A stretch of 64,000 nt of DNA, from the NCBI GenBank assembly GCA_031374735.1, contig JANMGQ010000109.1, positions 6,695 through 70,694 on the forward strand, given 5' to 3'. Position 1 is the stretch's first letter; every line of letters starts with the position of its first letter. Both the position numbers and the translations under genes were made by a program. The notes below the pieces were generated by a model. The model had not been told where the DNA came from, did no database searches, and was given only the letters and a program-made list of their open reading frames with translations. Of this stretch, positions 15,663 through 26,319 are shown in pieces. The DNA comes from JABFRJ01 sp031374735 (lineage in GTDB: Bacteria; Pseudomonadota; Alphaproteobacteria; Rhizobiales; Hyphomicrobiaceae).

Positions 15663-17648
15663 TTACGCACGCCGCACTAAAGGCGTCGCCATGGCGGGCA
15701 ACTGCACCATGAAGCGCGCGCCCGCTACCCCAGGGATACGACGTGCTTTCAGTTCCGGTTCGTCGTGCGCGCCGATTTTCTCGCCCGTTGCGGCCATCCG
15801 GTTCTCGGCCCACATCTTGCCGCCGTGGGCGCGGACGATGTCCATGGAGATCGATAGGCCGAGGCCGGAGTTCTTGCCCTTGGCTCGGTCAGATTGGGGC
15901 CGGTCTGAATAGAACCGCCTGAAGACGTGCTCCAAGCGATCTTCCGGGATGCCAGGACCGTCGTCGTCCACCGTCGCTGTGATCATGTCGCCATCACGCC
16001 GCACCGCCACGCGGACGACCCCGCCCGGGGCCGAAAACGACAGTGCATTGTCGATCAGGTTGGTCATGACCTGGCCCAAGCGCATGTCGTGGCCGTCGAC
16101 CATATAGGCCAGTTTGTCGGCAACAGTGGTGGTCATCTCGACGGAGCGGCCGTTGTCCTTGTTGATCCCGTGCAGCGCTTCGGCGACGCTGCGGGTCAAG
16201 GCGGCAAAATCCATCGGCTCCGTTTCTTGCAGGGCCAATTCGCCCTCAAGGCGGGACGCCTTCGCAATGTCTGTGATCAGTCGATTGAGCCGCTTCATCT
16301 CGCCTTCGATCTGGCGTGACATCTCCTCGCGTTGGGCGTCCGACTTGGCATAGATCAGAGCCTCGGCCGTCGAGCGGGCCGCGGCGACGGGGTTTTTCAA
16401 CTCGTGCGCCACATCCTGGGCGAAGCGGTCGCTGGCCTCGATGCGCCGGAACAGCGACGCCGTCATATCTTTGAACGCCAGGGCCAGGGCTGCCACTTCA
16501 TCGCGGCGGTTTGGAAAATCCGGCAGCTCGTTCTGTTTGTTGATGGACTGGCTCACATGCTCGGCCGCTTCCGACAGCCGCCGCATGGGACCGGCAATCG
16601 TGCGATGCAAGAGCCACGCGGACACCAGCGATGTCAGGAGCGCGATGAGCGAGAGCACCAGCATGGCGCGGCGCTGGCGCGCAATTGCTTCGTCGAGATC
16701 GCCAGGGCGCGACGACAGCAGGATCGCCCCGCGGACTTGGCCCTGGGCGAGGATCGGTTGCGCCACAGCGACGCTTTGCAGCCCCTCGGCGGTCACGAGC
16801 AGCATCTGCGTCGTGACGCCTTGCAGCGCGCGATACAGTTCTGGGTAGACAATCCCACGTTCGCCGGGGATCTCGCGATAGACGCTGGTGCCCTCACGCG
16901 AGAACAGCGCGATGAAGCGCGTCCAGGCATTGCGCAGCTTTTCCTCGGGGTACGGCTGCGCCATGCCGCCCGTCACCGAGGTCGAGCGAGTGAGCTGACC
17001 CCGCTGCAAGCGCTGGTTCGTATCTAGAATCTGGAAGCCATCGGGCCCGTAGATGCGCGCGCGCACATCGCCGTAAGGGATCAGCCGCGCAAGCACCGGC
17101 GCCACCTGTTCGGGTGCTATGGCGAGACGGATGTCAGCAAAGGTGTCGTCGCCGAACGTTGGCCGGGGCGTGCCTTGGTCGTCGAGACGCGCGGGATCAA
17201 GCGTTAAGCGACCCGTTTCCACCTTGGCGTTGGCGGCGATAGCGGCGGCAATCATACGCGCTTGCGTATTGAGACTGTCCGTCTTGGTGTCGACCAGCCA
17301 GCGGTTCATCTGGCTGAGCACCATCAACCCGCAGAACAGGATCGTAAACCCGAACAGGTTTGCGACCAGAATGCGCCGTCCGATGGTCTTGCTGATCCAG
17401 CGCCACAGCGGCTGGCGCTCCAGCCACGGCTCGATCCGATCCCAGAGCAGGCCAATGCCCGCCCCGAGGCGCCGCAATTGCGACGTGACATACGATATTG
17501 CAGCCCTGGTTGCGGCTGGGGCCAATGTGGCGCGCGCCAAGGCCCGGCTTGCCGCCACCTTCACTTTGCTCAAGCCGGCAGTCCAAACGGCCGATACCGT
17601 CGAACCGACGGCCGAGATTGGTCGCCGGTCGTTGTCATCCGACGCCAT
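15663..17648 (-). CDS. chvG: sensor histidine kinase ChvG/ExoS type
   Basis: A 661-residue inner-membrane kinase. A long N-terminal cytoplasmic segment (1-90) precedes TM1 (about 91-113), a periplasmic sensor region (115-325), TM2 (about 328-349), HAMP, HisKA with His415 in QDVAHELKNPVAAARS, and the ATPase domain (DDDGPGIPEDRLEHVFRRF, GLGLSISMDIV). ChvG/ExoS kinases respond to acid or envelope stress and phosphorylate ChvI, controlling exopolysaccharide, motility and succinoglycan-type genes in rhizobia. The identity rests on domain layout, HisKA sequence and the adjacent ChvI-type gene 87 bp upstream. Confidence 0.9.
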   Translation of the reverse strand: MASDDNDRRPISAVGSTVSAVWTAGLSKVKVAASRALARATLAPAATRAAISYVTSQLRRLGAGIGLLWDRIEPWLERQPLWRWISKTIGRRILVANLFGFTILFCGLMVLSQMNRWLVDTKTDSLNTQARMIAAAIAANAKVETGRLTLDPARLDDQGTPRPTFGDDTFADIRLAIAPEQVAPVLARLIPYGDVRARIYGPDGFQILDTNQRLQRGQLTRSTSVTGGMAQPYPEEKLRNAWTRFIALFSREGTSVYREIPGERGIVYPELYRALQGVTTQMLLVTAEGLQSVAVAQPILAQGQVRGAILLSSRPGDLDEAIARQRRAMLVLSLIALLTSLVSAWLLHRTIAGPMRRLSEAAEHVSQSINKQNELPDFPNRRDEVAALALAFKDMTASLFRRIEASDRFAQDVAHELKNPVAAARSTAEALIYAKSDAQREEMSRQIEGEMKRLNRLITDIAKASRLEGELALQETEPMDFAALTRSVAEALHGINKDNGRSVEMTTTVADKLAYMVDGHDMRLGQVMTNLIDNALSFSAPGGVVRVAVRRDGDMITATVDDDGPGIPEDRLEHVFRRFYSDRPQSDRAKGKNSGLGLSISMDIVRAHGGKMWAENRMAATGEKIGAHDEPELKARRIPGVAGARFMVQLPAMATPLVRRA

Positions 17649-17735
17649 GACGCCTCCTGACGCGAGGTCGTGTGTCTCGAATGGCCCGTCTCGAATGGCC
17701 CGGTACGCATGGCCAAAAGGCAGCCTGCGTGCCGC

Positions 17736-18440
17736 TTACTCTTTGAAGCGGTAGCCGACGCCGTACAGCGTCTCGATCACATCGAAGTCGTCATCGACCT
17801 GCTTGAACTTCTTGCGCAGACGCTTGATGTGGCTGTCGATGGTGCGGTCGTCGACATAGACTTGATCGTCGTAGGCGGAATCCATCAGCGAATCGCGGGT
17901 TTTCACGACACCTGGGCGTGTTGCCAGCGCCTGCAGGATGAGGAACTCCGTGACTGTCAGCACGACAGCTTTGTTGTCCCAGTGGCAGGTGTGGCGCTCG
18001 GGATCGAGCTTCAGCTTGCCACGCTCGAGGATGCGCGCCTGATCGGCCGGCGTCATAACGCCTTCGCGCGCCACGCCGCGGCGTAGAACAGCCTTCACAC
18101 GCTCGACGACGAGACGCACGGAGAACGGCTTGGTGATGTAGTCGTCGGCGCCCATCTTGAGGCCGAACAACTGGTCGATCTCTTCGTCCTTCGAGGTCAG
18201 GAAAATCACGGGCATGTCGGTCATCGGGCGCAGGCGGCGGAGCAACTCCATGCCGTCCATGCGGGGCATCTTCACGTCGAGCACGGCCAGATCAGCCATT
18301 TCCTCGGTCAGACCTTCAAGCGCCGCCGCGCCATCGGCGTAGGTGCGCACTTTGAAGCCTTCAGCTTCGAGCGCCAGGGCGAGCGGCTGGGTGATGTTGC
18401 GCTCATCGTCGACGAGGCAGATCGTGCTCTTCTCTTTCAT
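17736..18440 (-). CDS. chvI: response regulator ChvI type (OmpR family)
   Basis: A 234-residue regulator with a receiver domain (acidic pair Asp11-Asp12, phospho-acceptor Asp55 in LAVLDVKMPRMDGMELL, Lys104 in YITKPF) and an OmpR-type winged helix. The segment FLTSKDEEIDQLFGLKMGAD is nearly diagnostic of ChvI. The ATG at 18440 follows GGGAAGGA at ideal spacing; an in-frame start at 18470 is less likely. It is the partner of the ChvG kinase gene downstream. In many Rhizobiales chvI is close to and divergent from pckA. Here a TPR gene and a PNPOx-like gene lie between them. Confidence 0.93.
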   Translation of the reverse strand: MKEKSTICLVDDERNITQPLALALEAEGFKVRTYADGAAALEGLTEEMADLAVLDVKMPRMDGMELLRRLRPMTDMPVIFLTSKDEEIDQLFGLKMGADDYITKPFSVRLVVERVKAVLRRGVAREGVMTPADQARILERGKLKLDPERHTCHWDNKAVVLTVTEFLILQALATRPGVVKTRDSLMDSAYDDQVYVDDRTIDSHIKRLRKKFKQVDDDFDVIETLYGVGYRFKE

Positions 18441-18704
18441 GGCGGTGTCCTTCCCTGGCGGCCGGGCCATACGGCCCCGTGAAAATCACCCGGCTGAGGG
18501 ACCATACACGCCTTACCCCCGCCCTGGGTTCGACACGCGTGATACACAAGTCAGGCTGAATGTGGACTGAATAGCACATAGCCGCAAGAAAATGCCAAGC
18601 TTGGCGGCGAGTCCCACATTTTCTGTGGATATCCATCGAACGCCTGGCGTCTGGGGCGCCGTGTCGACCAGCGGTTCTCAATGTGGCCGAATGCACTTCA
18701 GTTG

Positions 18705-18806
18705 GGTGTCTGCCCTCGGTCAGACACCAGTCCCAAGCACCCCGATTTGCGCTCAGACTGCTTGCGGCACGGTTGCGTTTCGGGTGTCTGACCGAGGTCA
18801 GACACC
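18705..18806. repeat. pair of GGTGTCTGACC dyads
   Basis: Two 24-bp palindromes of the form GGTGTCTGnCC...GGTCAGACACC lie at 18705-18728 and 18783-18806, 54 bp apart. They occupy the 407-bp gap between the chvI start (18440) and the TPR-gene stop (18848). Each could form a hairpin and end transcription from the TPR gene, but neither is followed by a T run. They could also be operators upstream of chvI or dispersed repeats. Nothing else in 18441-18847 looks like a gene. Confidence 0.65.
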
Positions 18807-18847
18807 AACGCCGGCGCCACTTTGAGAATTGCTGTGTAAAGACCAGC

Positions 18848-21800
18848 TCACCTGCAGATCCGGCTGCAGTACGTCGGGTGCTGCTGGCGACCGACACAAT
18901 CGTTGAAGCTGGTATAGGTGACCCGATTGCCGATGCATGCCGCTGTTGTCGTGGGGACGGCCGCCTTTGCGGCAGGCGGCGCCGTAGGTTGCTGACTCGG
19001 CCGCGTTGGCGTTGAAGGCGCAGGCGGGATGGCTGGCGGGATGACTGCGGGCCTCTGCTCAGATTTCGGCGCCTCCGGCTTTGAGTCGCTCTTGTCCCCG
19101 CCCGAATCCAAGTTGGCCTTCGTGATCGCGGCCGCAGCCGTCTTTGAGACAGACATCCAATCGTCCGTCTCGCTGCCTGTGATCAGCTCTTCACCGCTCT
19201 TGGCCTGTGTGGTCAGGCGCGTCTGCGCCAGCTCCTCGCGGCGGAACCAGTACATGTCCTTATGCGGTGTGTTCAGCATGCGCAGCATCACGACGGCATC
19301 GACACCCATCTCGACGAAGTAGTCCTTCAGCTTGACGTAGGTCTCCTGCGGGATCTCTTTGTCCGATTGGGTGCGCTTGCCGTCCTGGACGGTGTAGTAA
19401 GCAGCCTGGTGGACGCCGACGAGCGCCGACGCGCCGACGGAGCGTTGCGTACCGGCCGCCAGGATGTTGGTGCAGGCAGAGGCACAGCTCGCGAGCTTGC
19501 CGCGCGGCACGCCGAACGTCGCGCCTTTGCTTTTTGCAGCCCGGCAGACGTCGGCTGCCCCCTTGCAGTCCGTGATCTCGGTTTGCGTGACATAGACATC
19601 CAGACCACGCGCACGGATCATGCGGCCGATGTCCAGCGACGACGTGATCCGCCCACCGGCCGAGTTGATGAACACCGGTAGCTTACGTTCACCGATCTGG
19701 CGGAACACCGCCTTGAATTTGTCGGCCGAGGCGGCATCGATATCGCCCTCGGCCGAGATCCATTCGGCACACTGGTCGCCGCAGCGCGGATCGGCATTGC
19801 GCACGACGCGCACTTCCATGGGATGGCTGCCGGGCTTTTCGGTGTTTGTCAGCATGCGCAGACCCAGCACGGCGCCTTGATGATTTGGGTTTTCGGCCAG
19901 AACCTTGCGGAAATCCTCGGCCGCCGTATCGAGCGCTTTCATGTAAAAGTGCGCAATGCCGCGGTTGAAGCGGGCATACGTGGTCTCCCGCATCGACAGT
20001 GATTTGTCCAAGTCCGTGAGCGCCGCCGGGTAGTTTTTCAGCTGGGTGTAGGTGGCGCCGCGGCTGGCGTATGTGTTCGGTGTGGCTGGCCCAATCGTGA
20101 TCGCGCGATTGCAGTCGGCGAGCGCCGCATCAAACTTTTTCGCCACCAGATTGAGCTCACATCGCAGCGCATGACCGATGAACAATCCGCTATTGATGTC
20201 GATCGCCTTGGTGGCATCGGCCAACGCGCGTGGCAGGTCGCGTTTGCCCAAATAGGCCTCCGCCCGCATGATGTGGCCGTCATAGTTGCGCGGCTCGGTG
20301 ACCAGCACTCTGTCAAGCTCTGCAATGGCGAGATCATACTCGCGGCGATCGAGCTGCGAGCGCGCGAGGTCGGTCGTGCGCGGGCCGCTGCCCCCCGGTA
20401 GCGGTACGGCGGGTGCCTTGTTGCTCGCGACTGCGGGCGCAGTCACGGCGGCGCTGGGTGACGTTGCTGGACGTGGCTTCAGGCTCTCGACCCGCACACG
20501 GTCGCCGTTGGCTTTCTGCGTATCGCCCAGAGCTGTGTACAGTGCTGCGCGGTTCTCGTAGCCGCGGGCTCCGTCCGGCGCGAGCTCGATCTCCTTGTTT
20601 GCGTCCTCGATCGCAAGATCCAGCCGACCCAGACGCCGATGCGCCTGCGACCGATAGCCAAAGTCGTTCGGGCTCTTGGAGCCAAGCTCTATCGCCTTGG
20701 TCGCCGCGTTGACGCAGCCTTGATGGTCGCCCTTTTGCAGGAGCGCATAAGCCCGGACGCTATGGGCAATCGGCATGTGCGGGCCGAGACGAACGGCCTC
20801 GTCGGCATCAGCCAGGGCCTTATCATGATCGCCCGCTTCAGCGCGCGCACCAGCACGTGCCACCCGCGCATCGACGGAGTTGCCATCGATCTGGACGGCC
20901 TTGTCGTAGTCTGCAAAAGCCGCCGCCGTGTCGCCCTTTCGTTTGTGCACTGACGCGCGTCGCGTGTAAGACACCACCGAGCGCGGATTAACGGCGATAG
21001 CCACATTCAAGTCAGCAATGGCCTTGTCGAGATCATTGCGGTCAATGTGCACCTGGGAGCGGTAGAAATACGCGCCGCCGAGCCCTGGGTTTTCGGTGAT
21101 GACCCGATCCAGATCGGTCAGGGCGATATCGTAGCGTTTTTGCGCCGTGTAGACCCGCGCGCGCTCCATGCGCACGTCGCCCCGCGCGAGGTCCATCTCC
21201 AGGGCACGATTGAAGTCGATCAGGGCCTCTGGGTAGCGCCGCATCTGATAGTAGTACGAACCGCGCGATACGTAGGCGTTCATGTCGGCCGGCGCTGCCG
21301 CGAGCGCCTGGTTCATGTCAGCGACGGCCGCCTCGTGTTGACCGATGGTTGCCTTTGTGGCCGCTCGCGCTTTCAGCAGCGCAGCATTGTCTGGATGCGC
21401 CTCCAGGCCAGCTGTGTAGATCGCGATCGCGGCAGGGTATTCCCGGCGCGCGGCCTTGGCTACGCCGCGCGCTTCAAAGTGCGCGGCACTTGAGCCGGCA
21501 ATCGCATTGATCAGGTCGACATCCCGCTGCAGAGTCGCGGTCGCCTCAGCCGAGTTTGAACTCTGCGCCATCGTCACCCGCAATGCGAGCGCGCGCGGGT
21601 TCTCCTTGTCCAGCTCCAACGTGGCACGAATGTCCTCACGTGCGGCTGGCGCATTCTGATTGCCGCGATAGGCGTGGGCGCGCAGCGCAAGGGCTTCGAC
21701 GTGCTTCGGCTCAGCACCGAGAACGCGGGAACAGGCTTCGATGACCCGCGACGGCACGCCATGCAGCAGGCAGCCTGTGCCGGTGAGATCCGACGGCGCC

Positions 21801-21898
21801 ACCGTGGCCGGCGCTTCTTTCGGCACAGGTGCCTGCGCGTTGCCAGGCGCGCTGCCGCACAGCAAAAGCAATGCGGTGACAAACGACGTGAGCCGCAT
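18848..21898 (-). CDS. secreted TPR-repeat protein with ClpP-like (COG3904-type) domain
   Basis: A 1016-residue exported protein. A signal peptide (MRLTSFVTALLLLCGSAPGNAQA) is followed by two long TPR arrays (about 50-470 and 510-690). Residues about 710-860 resemble the ClpP/crotonase-fold periplasmic proteins of COG3904. They contain FINSAGGRITSSLDIGRMI, a Ser within GKLASCASACTNILAAG (Ser807) and a His within LVGVHQA (His830) that could form the catalytic pair. A Pro/Ala-rich linker and a Cys-rich tail (NDCVGRQQHPTYCSRICR) end the protein. It could be a periplasmic protease with a protein-binding solenoid. Activity is inferred, and the fusion is unusual to my knowledge. Confidence 0.8.
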   Translation of the reverse strand: MRLTSFVTALLLLCGSAPGNAQAPVPKEAPATVAPSDLTGTGCLLHGVPSRVIEACSRVLGAEPKHVEALALRAHAYRGNQNAPAAREDIRATLELDKENPRALALRVTMAQSSNSAEATATLQRDVDLINAIAGSSAAHFEARGVAKAARREYPAAIAIYTAGLEAHPDNAALLKARAATKATIGQHEAAVADMNQALAAAPADMNAYVSRGSYYYQMRRYPEALIDFNRALEMDLARGDVRMERARVYTAQKRYDIALTDLDRVITENPGLGGAYFYRSQVHIDRNDLDKAIADLNVAIAVNPRSVVSYTRRASVHKRKGDTAAAFADYDKAVQIDGNSVDARVARAGARAEAGDHDKALADADEAVRLGPHMPIAHSVRAYALLQKGDHQGCVNAATKAIELGSKSPNDFGYRSQAHRRLGRLDLAIEDANKEIELAPDGARGYENRAALYTALGDTQKANGDRVRVESLKPRPATSPSAAVTAPAVASNKAPAVPLPGGSGPRTTDLARSQLDRREYDLAIAELDRVLVTEPRNYDGHIMRAEAYLGKRDLPRALADATKAIDINSGLFIGHALRCELNLVAKKFDAALADCNRAITIGPATPNTYASRGATYTQLKNYPAALTDLDKSLSMRETTYARFNRGIAHFYMKALDTAAEDFRKVLAENPNHQGAVLGLRMLTNTEKPGSHPMEVRVVRNADPRCGDQCAEWISAEGDIDAASADKFKAVFRQIGERKLPVFINSAGGRITSSLDIGRMIRARGLDVYVTQTEITDCKGAADVCRAAKSKGATFGVPRGKLASCASACTNILAAGTQRSVGASALVGVHQAAYYTVQDGKRTQSDKEIPQETYVKLKDYFVEMGVDAVVMLRMLNTPHKDMYWFRREELAQTRLTTQAKSGEELITGSETDDWMSVSKTAAAAITKANLDSGGDKSDSKPEAPKSEQRPAVIPPAIPPAPSTPTRPSQQPTAPPAAKAAVPTTTAACIGNRVTYTSFNDCVGRQQHPTYCSRICR

Positions 21899-22131
21899 CG
21901 ACTGTTAACCTGAACAACTGATCTCCGTGCGACCGTACACGGCACGAAATGTGCGTCAATTGAGGTGCATGTTTTGACTTCATCTTCCGACGTCACAACA
22001 GTCTCTCAGAAAACGCCCGCGCGGCGCTAGGCTGCCATGCCTCATGGCATGACCAAATTTGCCGCCTTACGATGTGGGCGGAAATTTCAGGTCGTGTCAG
22101 GGTCAGCGCCTAACCGACGGAGAAGATTGCC

Positions 22132-22584
22132 GTGTCTGTTCTAACCAGCGATGTGCTATTGATGCTGCAGCGCGCGACCAAAGGTGCACTCGGCACCGCG
22201 CGAGCCGCAGACGGGCATCCCTATGTATCGATGGTCCTGGTCGCTTCGCCCGGCCGCTTGCGGCCCCTGTTCTTATTGTCGCAGCTGGCTTTGCATACGC
22301 AAAACCTATTGGCCGGGCCAGCATCGAGCCTCCTCATCGATGAAACGGACGTGACCGGCGACCCGCTGGCGGGCGGCCGCCTAACCTTGATTGGCGAGAC
22401 GTTCCCGGTGGACGACGACGCCGCGAAGTCGACATTTCTATCTCGCCACCCGTCGGCGCAAAACTATGCCTCATTCGGTGACTTCGGCATGTTTGCCATG
22501 TCGGTTCGAAGCGCTCATCTGATCCAGGGCTTTGGACGGATCGTTACGCTCGATCAAGATGCGCTTGCAGACGTGAGCGCCTGA
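22132..22584 (+). CDS. pyridoxamine 5'-phosphate oxidase-like (HugZ-type) protein
   Basis: A 150-residue protein with a split-barrel flavin/heme-binding fold. Motifs are ATKGALGTARAADGHPYVSM near the start, FLLSQLALHTQNL, and GDPLAGGRLTLIG, as in HugZ/PNPOx-related heme-utilisation proteins. It lacks the C-terminal extension of full HugZ. The start is a GTG at 22132 with GGAGAAG eight bases upstream. It lies between the divergent TPR gene and pckA, with 210 bp before pckA in which I see no gene. It probably binds a flavin or heme; the reaction is unknown. Confidence 0.82.
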   Translation: MSVLTSDVLLMLQRATKGALGTARAADGHPYVSMVLVASPGRLRPLFLLSQLALHTQNLLAGPASSLLIDETDVTGDPLAGGRLTLIGETFPVDDDAAKSTFLSRHPSAQNYASFGDFGMFAMSVRSAHLIQGFGRIVTLDQDALADVSA

Positions 22585-22794
22585 ATGTCTCAGGATACCC
22601 CACAAGCGAACAATGTGCCTCATGGTAGAGCACTGCCACTGCGCCATAAAGAGCGCTTCCGAGCGCACGGTCGTGCGTGTATCGCACAGGCTCATGGCGC
22701 TGGCGTCACACGGACTGTTGAACGTGCTATAGCCTGCCCCTTGCGTGATTGACCTGTTCCGTTCCAGTCCCCACCAGCTCGACCGTTCCAACAA

Positions 22795-24405
<1,611 letters not shown>

Positions 24406-24515
24406 GGGCATATTGCGCTGTGCGTTCAGCTCAATGTCGAACCCATATCGCGCGACCTGACGGTCGGCGATTTTGAGTCAATGCAAAAGTGGATGCGCAG
24501 GACGATCGCGGCTCC

Positions 24516-25949
24516 TCACCGCGTCGTCACCTTGCGATTGGCGAGCGGCGATAGCGGCGCGTCGGCAGCTGGCATGGCGATGACGGCATCGCCACGGAAC
24601 TGCTGGGCAAACATCATAGCGGCCTGCTGCTCGGTCGGGCGCAGGCGCATCGGCAGCACCGAGCCGGCCTGATCGATCATCTCGAGTGTCTTCGACACAT
24701 CTGGATGTGTCAGGGTCGCAAGCGCAGGGTCGTCGGCGGAGGCCGTGGCGGTCATGTAGGGCGCGATCGGAAACGGCCGATACGACAGCTCGTCGGGGTG
24801 TTCATCGTCGAAAGCGGGCGCTGAGGCGAAACCGTTGCTCCAACCACCAGCATCGATGAGCGAAGCTATCGGCGACCCGGCCGACGGCGCGATCGCGGCC
24901 ACACGGGCCGCGGGCTTCGGCGCCGGCAATGCGGCTGCAATGACGTCGGCACCTGTCAGGTTGGGCTTCAGCACCGGTCGCACAGCCGGCAGCGGTGCCT
25001 GCACCAGACGTGGCGCTGGCTCAGCCGAGGCGAGCTGCATCAGCGTGCTCAACTTGGCGCGATCGGCGTTGGTTGGCGCCGAGAGCCGCGACGAGCGCTC
25101 CACAGGAAACGGTTGCTCGATCAGCTGGGGGCTGGCGGCTGCGACCGCGACAGGCGGTTTTTGAGGTCTCGCAGATCCTGCGCCATCAGACGGGCGTAGT
25201 CCTGCAGCCGTCGCGTCGGCGAGGGCAAAAGGTGCTTTCGGCTGGCGGCGAAAGTCGTGGAAGGCCGCGACCTCCTGCGCGAGCTGCTGTTTTTGCGATT
25301 GCGCTAAACGCGCATCACTGGATGTGATCGGACCACCGTCCGCCGGCAGATGTTTGGTCTGGCCGTTGGGAAACAGCAGCGCCAATTCCATGCGTGGCAA
25401 GCGCGGCCAGGCGCGCACGTTGCCAGTGTCGACATGTACGAAGGGAATAGCCGACGTCGGATAATAACCGACGCCGCCGCGCTCGCGGATCAAGGCCGAG
25501 TAGCGCAGGCGTGCCGTTGGGACATCAGGGAAATGCACATCCATGGCCTGGCCGAGGATATGCCGGCTCTCTTTGGCCTGCCCGCCTGACGACGTCCGCA
25601 GCATCTCATTGGTGCCGCGCGAGCGGAAGCCGGAAATGACGTGGATGGCCTCGCGCGAGCCAAGCTCCGTGTGCATCTCCCAGAGCAGGTCATAGAGTTC
25701 CGCGTCCATCGCGGTTTTTTCGTTTCGGCGCCAATCGCGTACGGCCCAATCCAGCTTGTCCTTGGCGCCCGGCACCCATTTGCCGTCTTTCTTAAAGAGG
25801 ACGGTGACGGTCTCTTTGGTGTGGATGTTGAACAGCGTCAGCGTGCGGGTGTCGCCGAAAGCGGCGGTCAGCCGATCGGCAGTGGCGAGCGCCCACAGCG
25901 CCATGGCCGAGACAAGCACCAGCGATGTGACAGGTAAGCGACGAGACAC
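24516..25949 (-). CDS. exported DUF882 (YcbK/M15-like) peptidoglycan peptidase-like protein
   Basis: A 477-residue exported protein with an N-terminal signal or anchor segment (residues 9-30) and a DUF882 domain (about 36-195). The zinc-binding residues of M15/MepK-like DD- or LD-endopeptidases are visible: His130 and Asp137 in ESRHILGQAMDVHFPD and His172 in PFVHVDTG. The remaining 280 residues are Pro/Ala-rich and low in predicted structure. The family trims peptidoglycan cross-links in the periplasm. It converges with pckA, about 110 bp apart. A second, minimal M15-type gene lies at 35853. Confidence 0.85.
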   Translation of the reverse strand: MSRRLPVTSLVLVSAMALWALATADRLTAAFGDTRTLTLFNIHTKETVTVLFKKDGKWVPGAKDKLDWAVRDWRRNEKTAMDAELYDLLWEMHTELGSREAIHVISGFRSRGTNEMLRTSSGGQAKESRHILGQAMDVHFPDVPTARLRYSALIRERGGVGYYPTSAIPFVHVDTGNVRAWPRLPRMELALLFPNGQTKHLPADGGPITSSDARLAQSQKQQLAQEVAAFHDFRRQPKAPFALADATAAGLRPSDGAGSARPQKPPVAVAAASPQLIEQPFPVERSSRLSAPTNADRAKLSTLMQLASAEPAPRLVQAPLPAVRPVLKPNLTGADVIAAALPAPKPAARVAAIAPSAGSPIASLIDAGGWSNGFASAPAFDDEHPDELSYRPFPIAPYMTATASADDPALATLTHPDVSKTLEMIDQAGSVLPMRLRPTEQQAAMMFAQQFRGDAVIAMPAADAPLSPLANRKVTTR

Positions 25950-26102
25950 GTTTGGCTTCCCCCGGAGTCCTTGCCCGCAACCTAATGGCCGATCCTTAAA
26001 TTCGAGTAAGCTTCAATTGCGCGGCGATATGGCCCGCAATTGGGCGAAAACGAGGCAGTGCGCCGCTCTTTGGTCGCAAGCGTTAACGGCGGGCCCTACG
26101 GC

Positions 26103-26192
26103 CTCCACTTCCCTCTCCCCCTTTTTCAGGGTGAGAGGGCAAAGGTCGACCGCGCGCGTCAGCGCTGTCGACCGCGGGTGAGGGGCAGCGGA
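26103..26192. repeat. half-copy of the palindromic composite element
   Basis: It begins with the same CTCCACTTCCCTCTCCCC as the elements at 10090 and 52412. A GAGAGGGCAAAG segment follows, then a hairpin with arms GGTCGAC and GTCGACC (26144-26150 and 26167-26173), then GGGTGAGGGGCAGCGG. The right half is absent. It occupies part of the 370-bp gap between the DUF882 gene start and the outer-membrane protein stop. The hairpin arms again differ in sequence from the other copies while remaining paired. No gene is visible in the rest of the gap. Confidence 0.75.
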
Positions 26193-26319
26193 GCGCAACT
26201 TTTGGGTTTTTATCCGTTAACTGACGAAATGTGTGACTACGATGGCGGCGGGCCCAAGCGAATGGCCCGGAGATACGATCTCCGGGCCATTGAGCCAATC
26301 GATGTGAACGTTGCAGCTC

